From positions 1 to 20,785 of the forward strand of contig DCKU01000128.1 of assembly GCA_002320455.1 (NCBI GenBank): a DNA stretch of 20,785 nucleotides, written 5' to 3'. Positions within the stretch are counted from its first letter, which is position 1. Each line of letters begins with the position of its first letter. Below, in pieces: positions 15,046 to 20,785 of this stretch. The translations under genes were made by a program, and so were the position numbers. Below the pieces are notes generated by a model, which saw only the letters and a program-made list of their open reading frames with translations, was not told the DNA's origin and did not search any database. The stretch comes from Salinisphaera sp. UBA1666. GTDB lineage: Bacteria > Pseudomonadota > Gammaproteobacteria > Nevskiales > Salinisphaeraceae.

Positions 15046-15897
15046 TCATTGTTGGTGTCGAATATGGCACGACGTTGACCGTGCATCGGCCGAGCCGCCC
15101 GGCAATTCGTTGCGCTCGATCATGTCATGGATCGCCGCGGCCCAGCCGGCGGGACCGATGCCGCCGGCATGGCGAATATGGCCCGCTGCCGGGGCGTGGT
15201 AGCGCCCATCGGCCTTGGCTACCCAGTAACCGATATCCGCGCTCTCTAGCATGGTGCGATCGTTGTCTGAATCTCCCAGAGCCACAGCAAAAATCGGGCC
15301 ATCGGCCTCGAATCGCTGCCGCAGCCAGACCAGCGCGGTGGCCTTGTCGGCGTGACCCAGCACATGCAGAAACCGACCGCCCGCCCGCGTCATCGCACCG
15401 GCCGCCGCGACGTCGGCAGAAAACGCCTCGGCTGCGGCCTCGGTGTCCTGCCAGAGCAGCGGCTCGGAGGCCTCGCGCTGCGCCGCCAGCGCGGCGTCGG
15501 CCGCCCCCAGACCGGTAGCGGCCTGAATAGCGTCGATCGACATCTCCCCAAAACCGGTAAAGCGATAACGCTTGTCGCGACGCAGTCGATATGCCAACGC
15601 TTGCAAGCTGTCGCGCGCCTGGCCCAGCACCACGCGTGTCCCGGCGGTGCCGGTTTTGATATCCGGCGGCAGGCCCACCACGGCCCCGTTCTCGGCGGCG
15701 AACGGGCTGTTCAGCCCGAGCCGGCGCTGCCATTCGCGCACCTCGGCCGCCGTCTTGCTCGTACACAGACAGACAGGAACACCACGAGCCGCCAGTATGG
15801 ACAGCACCGCGGCGGCCGGCTGCCAGTCGTAAGTCTCATGATCGAGCAGCGTGGCGTCCATATCGGTGAAGATGACGGCTTTTTTTGATACTTGCAT
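15046..15897 (-). CDS. gpgP: Glucosyl-3-phosphoglycerate phosphatase (HAD, MpgP/GpgP family)
   Basis: A 283-residue HAD-IIB phosphatase, annotated in databases as mannosyl-3-phosphoglycerate phosphatase. Motif I is TDMDATLLDH (11-20) with the nucleophile D12 and general acid D14; motif II is S47 in CTSKT; motif III is K185; motif IV is GDSDND (208-213). HETYDW and FAAENGAVV (66-74) are typical of the MpgP/YedP group. It dephosphorylates glucosyl-3-phosphoglycerate to the osmolyte, as implied by the gpgS gene 28 nt downstream. Residue 15 is Ala where the HAD consensus has Gly (DxDGT). Codons 4-6 contain seven consecutive A (15880-15886). The last 20 or so residues form a low-similarity tail. 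The ATG at 15897 gives the normal HAD N-terminus; the ribosome site is poor. Confidence 0.9.
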   Translation of the reverse strand: MQVSKKAVIFTDMDATLLDHETYDWQPAAAVLSILAARGVPVCLCTSKTAAEVREWQRRLGLNSPFAAENGAVVGLPPDIKTGTAGTRVVLGQARDSLQALAYRLRRDKRYRFTGFGEMSIDAIQAATGLGAADAALAAQREASEPLLWQDTEAAAEAFSADVAAAGAMTRAGGRFLHVLGHADKATALVWLRQRFEADGPIFAVALGDSDNDRTMLESADIGYWVAKADGRYHAPAAGHIRHAGGIGPAGWAAAIHDMIERNELPGGSADARSTSCHIRHQQ

Positions 15898-16006
15898 AAG
15901 ACAACGAGCTCGTTATAACCCTTACCCGCGCGGCAGCGACTACCGGCAATATATCTGTATCAGGAATTGGCTTAGACTAGGCTGTGCACCGCCCGAGACG
16001 TTTGAC
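15898..16006. promoter_or_regulatory. Divergent promoter region between gpgP and the two-component system
   Basis: The 109-bp gap must serve gpgP (minus) and the response regulator (plus). AACGAGCTCGTT (15903-15914) is a perfect 12-bp palindrome 5 nt upstream of the gpgP ATG; on the minus strand TATAAC (a -10-like hexamer, 15913-15918) abuts and slightly overlaps it. On the plus strand TAGACT (15973-15978) is a possible -10 for the regulator operon, 28 nt before its ATG, without a clear -35. A repressor or activator bound at the palindrome would affect gpgP directly. The motifs are seen; their function is inferred. Confidence 0.4.
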
Positions 16007-16687
16007 ATGCGCATACTGGTCATTGAAGACAACGAAGATCTGGCCGCCAATATCATCGAATTTCTGGCGGCACGGGGTCACGTGATGGACAGTGCCACCG
16101 ACGGCGTGACCGGACTGCATCTGGCCGTCGTGCATACCTTCGATGCCATCGTGCTGGATCTGATGCTGCCGGGTATCGACGGCCTGGCCCTGTGCGAGCG
16201 CCTGCGCGCCGAGGCCGATGCCCAAACGCCGATCCTGATGTTGACCGCGCGCGACACCATCGACGACAAGCTGGCCGGCTTTGCCGCCGGGGCCGACGAT
16301 TATCTGATCAAGCCGTTTTCGCTTTTAGAGCTGGAAGCGCGGCTTTCGGCGATCGGCAATCGCGGGCCCCGGCGCCAGGTGCATCAGCTCAAGACCGGGG
16401 AGCTGACCCTCGATCTGGACACCTGGCAGGCCGAGCGGGCCGGCACCAAGCTGTCGTTGACGCCGACTGCCCTGCGGCTGCTGGAGGTCCTGCTGCGGGC
16501 CTCGCCCCGGCTGGTGCGCCGCGCCGAGCTGGAAAGCGCGATCTGGGGCGATCATCCGCCGGATTCGGAGGCCCTGCGCACGCATATCCATGCCCTGCGC
16601 GCAGCGATCGACAAGCCGTTTGCACAGGCCATGCTCCAGACCGTGCCCACCATGGGTTATCGCCTGATCGATCCCGAATCGGCCTGA
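16007..16687 (+). CDS. OmpR/PhoB-family response regulator
   Basis: A 226-residue DNA-binding regulator. The receiver domain (about 1-115) has the acidic pair E7-D8 in VIEDNED, the phospho-acceptor D51 in LDLMLPG, T80 in LTARD and K102 in IKPFS, all intact. The C-terminal winged helix (about 125-225) contains the LTPTALRLLEVLLRASPRLV stretch and the recognition-helix region ALRTHIHALRAAIDKPF, ending with the usual TVPTMGYRLI. The ATG at 16007 fits the family start exactly; the longer open frame upstream runs into the divergent gpgP gene and is rejected. It is followed after 2 nt by its histidine kinase. Target genes are unknown, but the divergently transcribed gpgP-gpgS operon is the nearest candidate. 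Confidence 0.92.
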   Translation: MRILVIEDNEDLAANIIEFLAARGHVMDSATDGVTGLHLAVVHTFDAIVLDLMLPGIDGLALCERLRAEADAQTPILMLTARDTIDDKLAGFAAGADDYLIKPFSLLELEARLSAIGNRGPRRQVHQLKTGELTLDLDTWQAERAGTKLSLTPTALRLLEVLLRASPRLVRRAELESAIWGDHPPDSEALRTHIHALRAAIDKPFAQAMLQTVPTMGYRLIDPESA

Positions 16688-16689
16688 CA

Positions 16690-17973
16690 TTGCGCTCTCG
16701 TCTGCGCCGGCTGCTGGCCGGCCCGCGCATATCGCTGCAGTATCGCGTGGCCACGGCTCTGGCCGTGTTCGTGGCCGTGGTTGTGAGCACCGTGCTCATC
16801 GCGCTTTTCACTATCAACGACCACCTCAAGACCGAGCTCTTGAACGGTATCGTCAGCCACGAAATGGCCGAACTGGTCGAGGACTACCCAACCGAAGGCG
16901 AGAGTGCGATTCCCCGCTCGGCCAACCTGATCGGTTATGTGGTCGCACCTACCGAGCGCGACCGGCTGCCGCCTGCCCTCCAGCTACTGCCGCCGGGCAT
17001 CAACGGCATTACGGTCGACGTGGGTGATCGCACCTATCGCGTGGGCACCCGGGCCATCGGCAACGAGCAGGCGTATCTGGCTTACGACATCACGGCCATC
17101 GAGAATCGCGAGGACCTGTTCAAGGCGGTAGCCATCGCAGCGGCGCTGATCGTGCTGGCGCTGGCGGTACCGCTGGGCTCGGCGATCGCGCGGATCAGCC
17201 TCAAGCCCATCAATGCCCTGGCCGAGCATCTAGGCGGTCTGCATCCGGATCAGCACACCGAGCCCTTGGCCGATCAGTTCGAGCATTACGAGGTGGGGGT
17301 CATCGCACGGGCCTTCGACCGGTTCATGGGCCGGCTGGATGAGTTCGTCGAGCGCGAGCGCAGCTTTACGGCCGATGCCAGCCACGAGCTGCGTACGCCC
17401 CTGGCAGTGATCCAGGGCGCGGTAGAGGTGCTGCAACAAGAGCCGCGTCTGGCCGCCAGTGGGCCGCTCACCCGCATCGATCGGGCGTCGCATCAGATGG
17501 CCGAGCTGATCGAGTCGTTATTGTTTCTGGCCCGCGACGAGCAAGCCGATCAGGACGGCGCGGCGCCGTATTGTCGCGCGGACCAGGTGGTCAACGAAGT
17601 GCTCGACGCTTATCGACCGATGGCGGCCGGCAAACAGATCGAGGTGGGCGTGATCGATCCGCTACAGGTCGCAGCACCCCGTATCGCGCTGGTCATCGCC
17701 TTCGGCAATCTGCTGCGCAACGCCCTGCGCCACGGCGGCGACGAAATCCGCGTCACGCTGGCCGATCAGCGTCTGATCGTGGCCGACAACGGCCACGGCA
17801 TGAACACCGATCAGATGCAGCGCGTCTTCGAGCGCGGGTTTCGCTCCGGGCCCGGTGCCGGGCTGGGGTTGGGGCTGTATCTGGTCAAGCGTGTCGCCGA
17901 TCGCTATGAATGGCGTATCCGCCTGGCCAGCCGGCCCGACGAAGGCACCCAGATCGAGCTGCGGCTGGCCTAA
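16690..17973 (+). CDS. Membrane sensor histidine kinase (HisKA/HATPase), partner of the preceding regulator
   Basis: A 427-residue inner-membrane kinase. Membrane helix 1 is about 20-40, a periplasmic sensor region of about 105 residues follows (41-145), helix 2 is about 146-167, then HAMP (about 168-222) with ISLKPINALAEHL. The HisKA box is ADASHELRTPLAV (228-240) with phospho-His 232; the N-box is NLLRNALRHGG (340-350), G1 is DNGHGM (366-371) and G2 is GAGLGLGLYLV (389-399). I chose the TTG at 16690, 2 nt after the regulator stop: it gives a basic start before helix 1, and no ATG or GTG lies in a sensible place. The frame extends upstream only as an overlap with the regulator gene. The small periplasmic domain has no motif I recognise, so the signal is unknown. 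Confidence 0.9.
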   Translation: MRSRLRRLLAGPRISLQYRVATALAVFVAVVVSTVLIALFTINDHLKTELLNGIVSHEMAELVEDYPTEGESAIPRSANLIGYVVAPTERDRLPPALQLLPPGINGITVDVGDRTYRVGTRAIGNEQAYLAYDITAIENREDLFKAVAIAAALIVLALAVPLGSAIARISLKPINALAEHLGGLHPDQHTEPLADQFEHYEVGVIARAFDRFMGRLDEFVERERSFTADASHELRTPLAVIQGAVEVLQQEPRLAASGPLTRIDRASHQMAELIESLLFLARDEQADQDGAAPYCRADQVVNEVLDAYRPMAAGKQIEVGVIDPLQVAAPRIALVIAFGNLLRNALRHGGDEIRVTLADQRLIVADNGHGMNTDQMQRVFERGFRSGPGAGLGLGLYLVKRVADRYEWRIRLASRPDEGTQIELRLA

Positions 17974-17975
17974 AC

Positions 17976-18042
17976 ACCGTCTAGCGCGCGTCTCGTCACA
18001 GACCATCCACAAGTGACAGCGTTCGACGGTTTATGATTTTTT
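17976..18042 (+). terminator. Possible terminator of the two-component operon
   Basis: Nested inverted repeats follow the kinase stop: ACCGTC (17976-17981) with GACGGT (18025-18030), and inside them GTCAC (17995-17999) with GTGAC (18013-18017). A run of six T (18037-18042) comes shortly after. The outer loop is long, so this is a weak candidate for an intrinsic terminator. Confidence 0.3.
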
Positions 18043-18102
18043 AACGATAGCCTGACGCCGGTCTCAAATACAGGACGGCACCTTGAGGGCCGGCTTATCG
18101 TT
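18043..18102 (+). repeat. Long-range inverted repeat in the leader of the GT9 gene
   Basis: AACGATAGCC (18043-18052) pairs with GGCTTATCGTT (18092-18102), 10 bp with one bulged T. Inside, GCCGGTC (18057-18063) can pair with GACGGC (18074-18079) with one bulge; alternatively CTCAA (18063-18067) can pair with TTGAG (18083-18087), which excludes the first inner hairpin. It ends 15 nt before the GTG start and could be a structured leader. No riboswitch class is recognised. Confidence 0.35.
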
Positions 18103-18117
18103 TTCCCGAGTGTTCGC

Positions 18118-19206
18118 GTGACCGATTCGCGTGTTTGTTCGAGTCCATCGGGCGCGCCCAGCCTGGGCGATCGTCTGCGTCAGTGGCGACGCAACAACCG
18201 CAAGCGTTTCAACCGGCTGCTGGCGCGCATGTTGGGCACATCACAGCCCAAACGCATGCCCCTGGCCGCGGATACGCGGCGTATTCTGGTCGTGCGCCTG
18301 AACAAGCGTCTGGGCAATATTCTGTTTCTGACGCCCATGCTGCGCAGCCTGTCGGCCAGCCTGCCCGAAGCCCGTATCGACCTGGTCATCCAGAGTCCGG
18401 CCCAGATTCCGCTGTTGCAGAGCCTGCCCGGCGTGGGCCAGGTCTACATCCAGAAAAACGGACTGTTCTCGTTGTTCGGGCTGCTGCGCCGGATCCGGCG
18501 TGAGCGCTATGATCTGGCTATCGACCCCACCGGCAATTCGGCCAGCAACCGGCTCGGCATGGCCCTGTCGGGCGCGCGCCAGCGCCTGGGTTTTGCCAAC
18601 AAGGATCAGTGGCTGCCGCTGACGCACGCCGCCGGGCGCAGCCAGAGCCGACACCAGGCCCTGCAGGCCGTCGAGCTGTTGACCGGGGCGATCGCCGAGC
18701 CGGACATCGAGTGCTTCGACACCCTGGCCGTGTTTCCCGACAACGATGCGCGCGACGCCGCCGACCAGGTCTGGCAACGCACCGTGTCCCAACAAGCCAC
18801 ACCGGGCGGACCGGTCATCGGTTTCTTTGCCCGGGCGACCGGACGCAAGCAGCTGCCCCGACACTGGTGGCAGGCCTGGATCATTGCCATGCGGGCCGCA
18901 GCACCCGAGGCCACGCTGGTCGAGATCCTGCCCGGCGACGATGCCCAACCCGTCAGCGTCGAGCTGCCGCACGTGGCCATCAAACCGCTGACCGAGCTGG
19001 CCGCCTTCATGGCCCGCTGCGATCAGTTCGTCGCAGCCGATTCCGGGCCCATGCATCTGGCGGCAGCGGCCGGCGTGCCCACGGTCGGTCTGTTCCAGGC
19101 CACGTCCCCACGCGACTACGCGCCTCTGGGCCAGTCGTGTCTGAGTCTGGAGGGCAAGCGCGTGACGCCGGAGCTCACCGCGCGTACGCTAGCGGCACGA
19201 ATTTGA
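18118..19206 (+). CDS. Glycosyltransferase family 9 (heptosyltransferase-like)
   Basis: A 362-residue GT9 protein related to ADP-heptose:LPS heptosyltransferases, which act at the cytoplasmic face of the inner membrane on lipopolysaccharide core. The N-terminal Rossmann part begins RRILVVRLNKRLGNILFLTP (54-73), the usual acceptor-side motif. The C-terminal part carries the nucleotide-sugar motif ADSGPMHLAAAAGVPTVGLF (307-326). An extra N-terminal stretch of about 50 residues precedes the fold; its RQWRRNNRKRFNRLLARML segment (21-39) is strongly basic and amphipathic and may hold the protein at the membrane. The start is a GTG at 18118 with CGAG 7 nt upstream; a later start at the conserved fold cannot be excluded. 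It is 18 nt upstream of the chorismatase gene, a likely two-gene operon. Donor and acceptor are unknown. Confidence 0.82.
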   Translation: MTDSRVCSSPSGAPSLGDRLRQWRRNNRKRFNRLLARMLGTSQPKRMPLAADTRRILVVRLNKRLGNILFLTPMLRSLSASLPEARIDLVIQSPAQIPLLQSLPGVGQVYIQKNGLFSLFGLLRRIRRERYDLAIDPTGNSASNRLGMALSGARQRLGFANKDQWLPLTHAAGRSQSRHQALQAVELLTGAIAEPDIECFDTLAVFPDNDARDAADQVWQRTVSQQATPGGPVIGFFARATGRKQLPRHWWQAWIIAMRAAAPEATLVEILPGDDAQPVSVELPHVAIKPLTELAAFMARCDQFVAADSGPMHLAAAAGVPTVGLFQATSPRDYAPLGQSCLSLEGKRVTPELTARTLAARI

Positions 19207-19224
19207 CTCAAACCGGCAGCGCCC

Positions 19225-20190
19225 ATGCCCTGCGGTGATCGACTGGCCTGGCTGAGCCTCGCAACGCCCTCGCAGCGCCCCGAACTGGCACGCGTTGATT
19301 TCAACGACGCCGATGCTGCGCTGCCGGCTGATATGCCACTGGCCCACCTGGCCGGCGATCTGACCGGCGAGCGCTGGCTAACCGACGACACACCCCGCGA
19401 CGTCACAATCGCCGGCTGGCAGGTGCGCGCCACGACTCATCTGGCCATGGCCAGCCGCTTCTTCGCCGAGGACGCCGACGAATCGGTGGCCGATATCGCC
19501 TACCGGGCCTATCACGATCTGGCCACCATCCAGAATCAGACCGGCCTGGCCTATCCGCAGCGGATCTGGCACGTGCTGTCCGACGTGGTAGGCGGCAACG
19601 GCGAAGCCCAGCGCTATCGTCGATTCTGTCGCGGGCGTGCCGAGGCACTGGCCGCATTCGAGACGACCGCGGCCGCCGCCTGGCAGTCGCTACCGCCGGC
19701 CACGCTGGTGGGCGGCGCGCGCCCCGGGCTCTGGATACAGGCGCTACTGGGCGATACGCCGGTGATTCCGATCGAAAACCCGCGTCAGACCAGTGCCTGG
19801 GCCTATCCGCGCCGCTACAGCGAAAACGCGCCGGCGTTTGCCCGCGCCGGCATCATCACGGCCGGCCACACCCGGTTTCTGATGATTTCCGGCACCGCGG
19901 CTATCGTGGGTCATGAAAGCTGTCACCCGGGCGACGTGCTGGCCCAGTTCGACGAAGCATTATGTAACGTACGTGCTGTAATGGCGGCCGCTGCCCCGGA
20001 GATCGGCGCGCACGAGCTGGACGACCTCGTCTGCCTCAAGCTCTATGTCCGTCATCCCGAAGATGCCCAGCGTCTGCTCGGCCACGCGCGGCGCCGGCTG
20101 CCCGAGATGCCCATGGCCGCACTCGCCGCCACCGTCTGTCGCAGCGAGCTGCTCGTCGAGCTGGAAGCCCACCTACGCGTGGCCGACTGA
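19225..20190 (+). CDS. Chorismatase of the FkbO/Hyg5/XanB2 family
   Basis: A 321-residue protein similar to XanB2, which hydrolyses chorismate to 3- and 4-hydroxybenzoate plus pyruvate; older databases call such proteins pteridine-dependent deoxygenase-like. Family landmarks in order: PQRIWHVLSDV (111-121) with the following RYRRFCRGRAEAL (130-142); NPRQTSAWAYPRRY (185-198) and NAPAFARAG (201-209); SGTAAIVGHESCHPGDVLAQ (222-241) with FDEALCNV (242-249); and the C-terminal VCRSELLVELE (304-314), where the RidA-like fold ends. In Xanthomonas the products feed pigment (xanthomonadin) and ubiquinone synthesis. Whether this one yields 3-HBA, 4-HBA or a dihydrodiol cannot be read from the sequence. 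It follows the GT9 gene by 18 nt and overlaps the convergent next gene by 18 bp. Family call firm; product uncertain. Confidence 0.85.
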   Translation: MPCGDRLAWLSLATPSQRPELARVDFNDADAALPADMPLAHLAGDLTGERWLTDDTPRDVTIAGWQVRATTHLAMASRFFAEDADESVADIAYRAYHDLATIQNQTGLAYPQRIWHVLSDVVGGNGEAQRYRRFCRGRAEALAAFETTAAAAWQSLPPATLVGGARPGLWIQALLGDTPVIPIENPRQTSAWAYPRRYSENAPAFARAGIITAGHTRFLMISGTAAIVGHESCHPGDVLAQFDEALCNVRAVMAAAAPEIGAHELDDLVCLKLYVRHPEDAQRLLGHARRRLPEMPMAALAATVCRSELLVELEAHLRVAD

Positions 20191-20703
20191 TCCTTCGATG
20201 ACGTTGGCCGGCGTCTCGGCTAGGATTTCTGCGTTGTCGGCCACGCGCCGGGCATCGGCATCAGCCTGGGTCGTCACCGCTTCGAGCGTGGCGACCCACG
20301 CGTGCGGCAGGCCGTGGGCACGCGCGCCCGCCACGACGAAATCGCGATACCAGTCGAACGGCACGCGCGTATCGTCCAGCCAGTCGGGGCGCCCGCGATA
20401 GACCGCCGCGGTCAGCGTCTGCCCGCCACATTGCACGGCCAGCTCGAGAAAATCATAGGCCGGACCCTCGGCCGCGTGCAGGGCCTCCAGGCGGGCCGCA
20501 TCCAATTCGAAGACCACGCCGTGCACGATATCTGCATCGTGGCCCGTGTAGACGATATTGCACTTGCCCGAGTCGTCGGCGCCGATCAAGTGCCAGGCCA
20601 GACGATGCGCGGCCAGCGTGGCGTGGCCGACCGGTCGCACATGCGGCACACGCCGCGCCAGACGCGCGGTGCACATATTCGAGCCGTAAGCGAAGTAATA
20701 CAT
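20173..20703 (-). CDS. Gamma-glutamylcyclotransferase-like protein
   Basis: A 176-residue cytoplasmic protein of the GGCT-like (AIG2) fold. It has the substrate-binding loop YGSNM (6-10) after a short first strand, CNIVYTG (48-54), and the catalytic Glu79 in AAEGPAYD (77-84). Later landmarks are AAVYRGRP (99-106) and VPFDWYRDFVVAGARAHGLP (114-133). Characterised relatives turn gamma-glutamyl amino acids or gamma-glutamylamines into 5-oxoproline and the free amine; the exact substrate here is not predictable. The ATG at 20703 gives the typical MYYFAYGSN start; no strong ribosome site is visible. Its 3' end overlaps the chorismatase gene by 18 bp tail to tail, so the two mRNAs are complementary there. 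Confidence 0.87.
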   Translation of the reverse strand: MYYFAYGSNMCTARLARRVPHVRPVGHATLAAHRLAWHLIGADDSGKCNIVYTGHDADIVHGVVFELDAARLEALHAAEGPAYDFLELAVQCGGQTLTAAVYRGRPDWLDDTRVPFDWYRDFVVAGARAHGLPHAWVATLEAVTTQADADARRVADNAEILAETPANVIEGSVGHA

Positions 20704-20733
20704 AGCAGATCGGTGAACAGAACAGCGCGGCCT

Positions 20734-20763
20734 AGTCTAGGGAAGCTCTGCACAACCTGTCGC
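20734..20763 (-). promoter_or_regulatory. Possible promoter of the GGCT-like gene
   Basis: On the minus strand GCGACA (20758-20763, 4 of 6 match) lies 18 nt before TAGACT (20734-20739, 4 of 6 match), about 30 nt before the ATG. The -10 region is part of a small dyad, CCTAG-t-CTAGG (20731-20741). Confidence 0.35.
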
Positions 20764-20785
20764 GGTCGCCCCACGTGCTTTGCGC

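Noticed and set aside
16192..16689. 166-residue N-terminal extension of the histidine kinase
   Set aside because: It is the response regulator gene read in another frame, rich in Arg, Gly and Ala, before the first membrane helix.
1..20785. Defence island, prophage, integron, CRISPR, toxin-antitoxin or other new system
   Set aside because: No repeat array, integrase, transposase, nuclease or phage gene was seen and composition looks even. The interesting content is metabolic and regulatory.

Overview
The window is GC-rich, densely coding chromosomal DNA with short intergenic gaps and eighteen protein genes. It looks like a halophilic or halotolerant gammaproteobacterium. The pointers are a glucosylglycerate (compatible solute) cassette, Gram-negative envelope genes (an Ivy lysozyme inhibitor, a GT9 glycosyltransferase, a YdgA/DUF945-type protein) and a XanB2-like chorismatase. 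A Salinisphaera-like organism would fit, but that is inference from gene content and composition. I see no rRNA, tRNA, CRISPR array, transposase or phage gene, and nothing that breaks the chromosomal texture.

Layout, left to right. Positions 116-11305 are all on the minus strand. Read in transcription order from 11305 downward they are: a DUF945/YdgA-like envelope protein; mnmG (tRNA wobble-uridine modification); an oligopeptide ABC transporter oppA-oppB-oppC-oppD whose stops and starts touch or overlap, followed at 8 nt by a cardiolipin synthase; a small SRPBCC-fold protein; and a TAXI-type solute-binding protein anchored in the membrane at both ends. The opp operon carries one short ATPase gene rather than the usual oppD/oppF pair.

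Positions 11421-15897 hold the glucosylglycerate module. A GH13_18 phosphorylase on the plus strand converges on a minus-strand set gpgP-gpgS. GpgS makes glucosyl-3-phosphoglycerate from a nucleotide-glucose and 3-phosphoglycerate, GpgP removes the phosphate, and the phosphorylase can cleave the product back to glucose-1-phosphate and glycerate. The solute can thus be made in one direction and recycled in the other. The lysozyme inhibitor gene ivy sits just downstream of gpgS and may have its own promoter.

Divergent from gpgP is an OmpR-type two-component system (16007-17973). The roughly 110-bp shared control region contains a perfect 12-bp palindrome next to gpgP, so a regulatory link between this sensor pair and solute synthesis is a reasonable, untested hypothesis. 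After a 144-bp gap with several inverted repeats come a GT9 glycosyltransferase and a XanB2/FkbO/Hyg5-family chorismatase (18118-20190). The chorismatase overlaps tail to tail with a gamma-glutamylcyclotransferase-like gene (20173-20703). No stretch longer than 300 bases lacks a gene; the largest gaps are about 110-150 bp and are described as features or findings.
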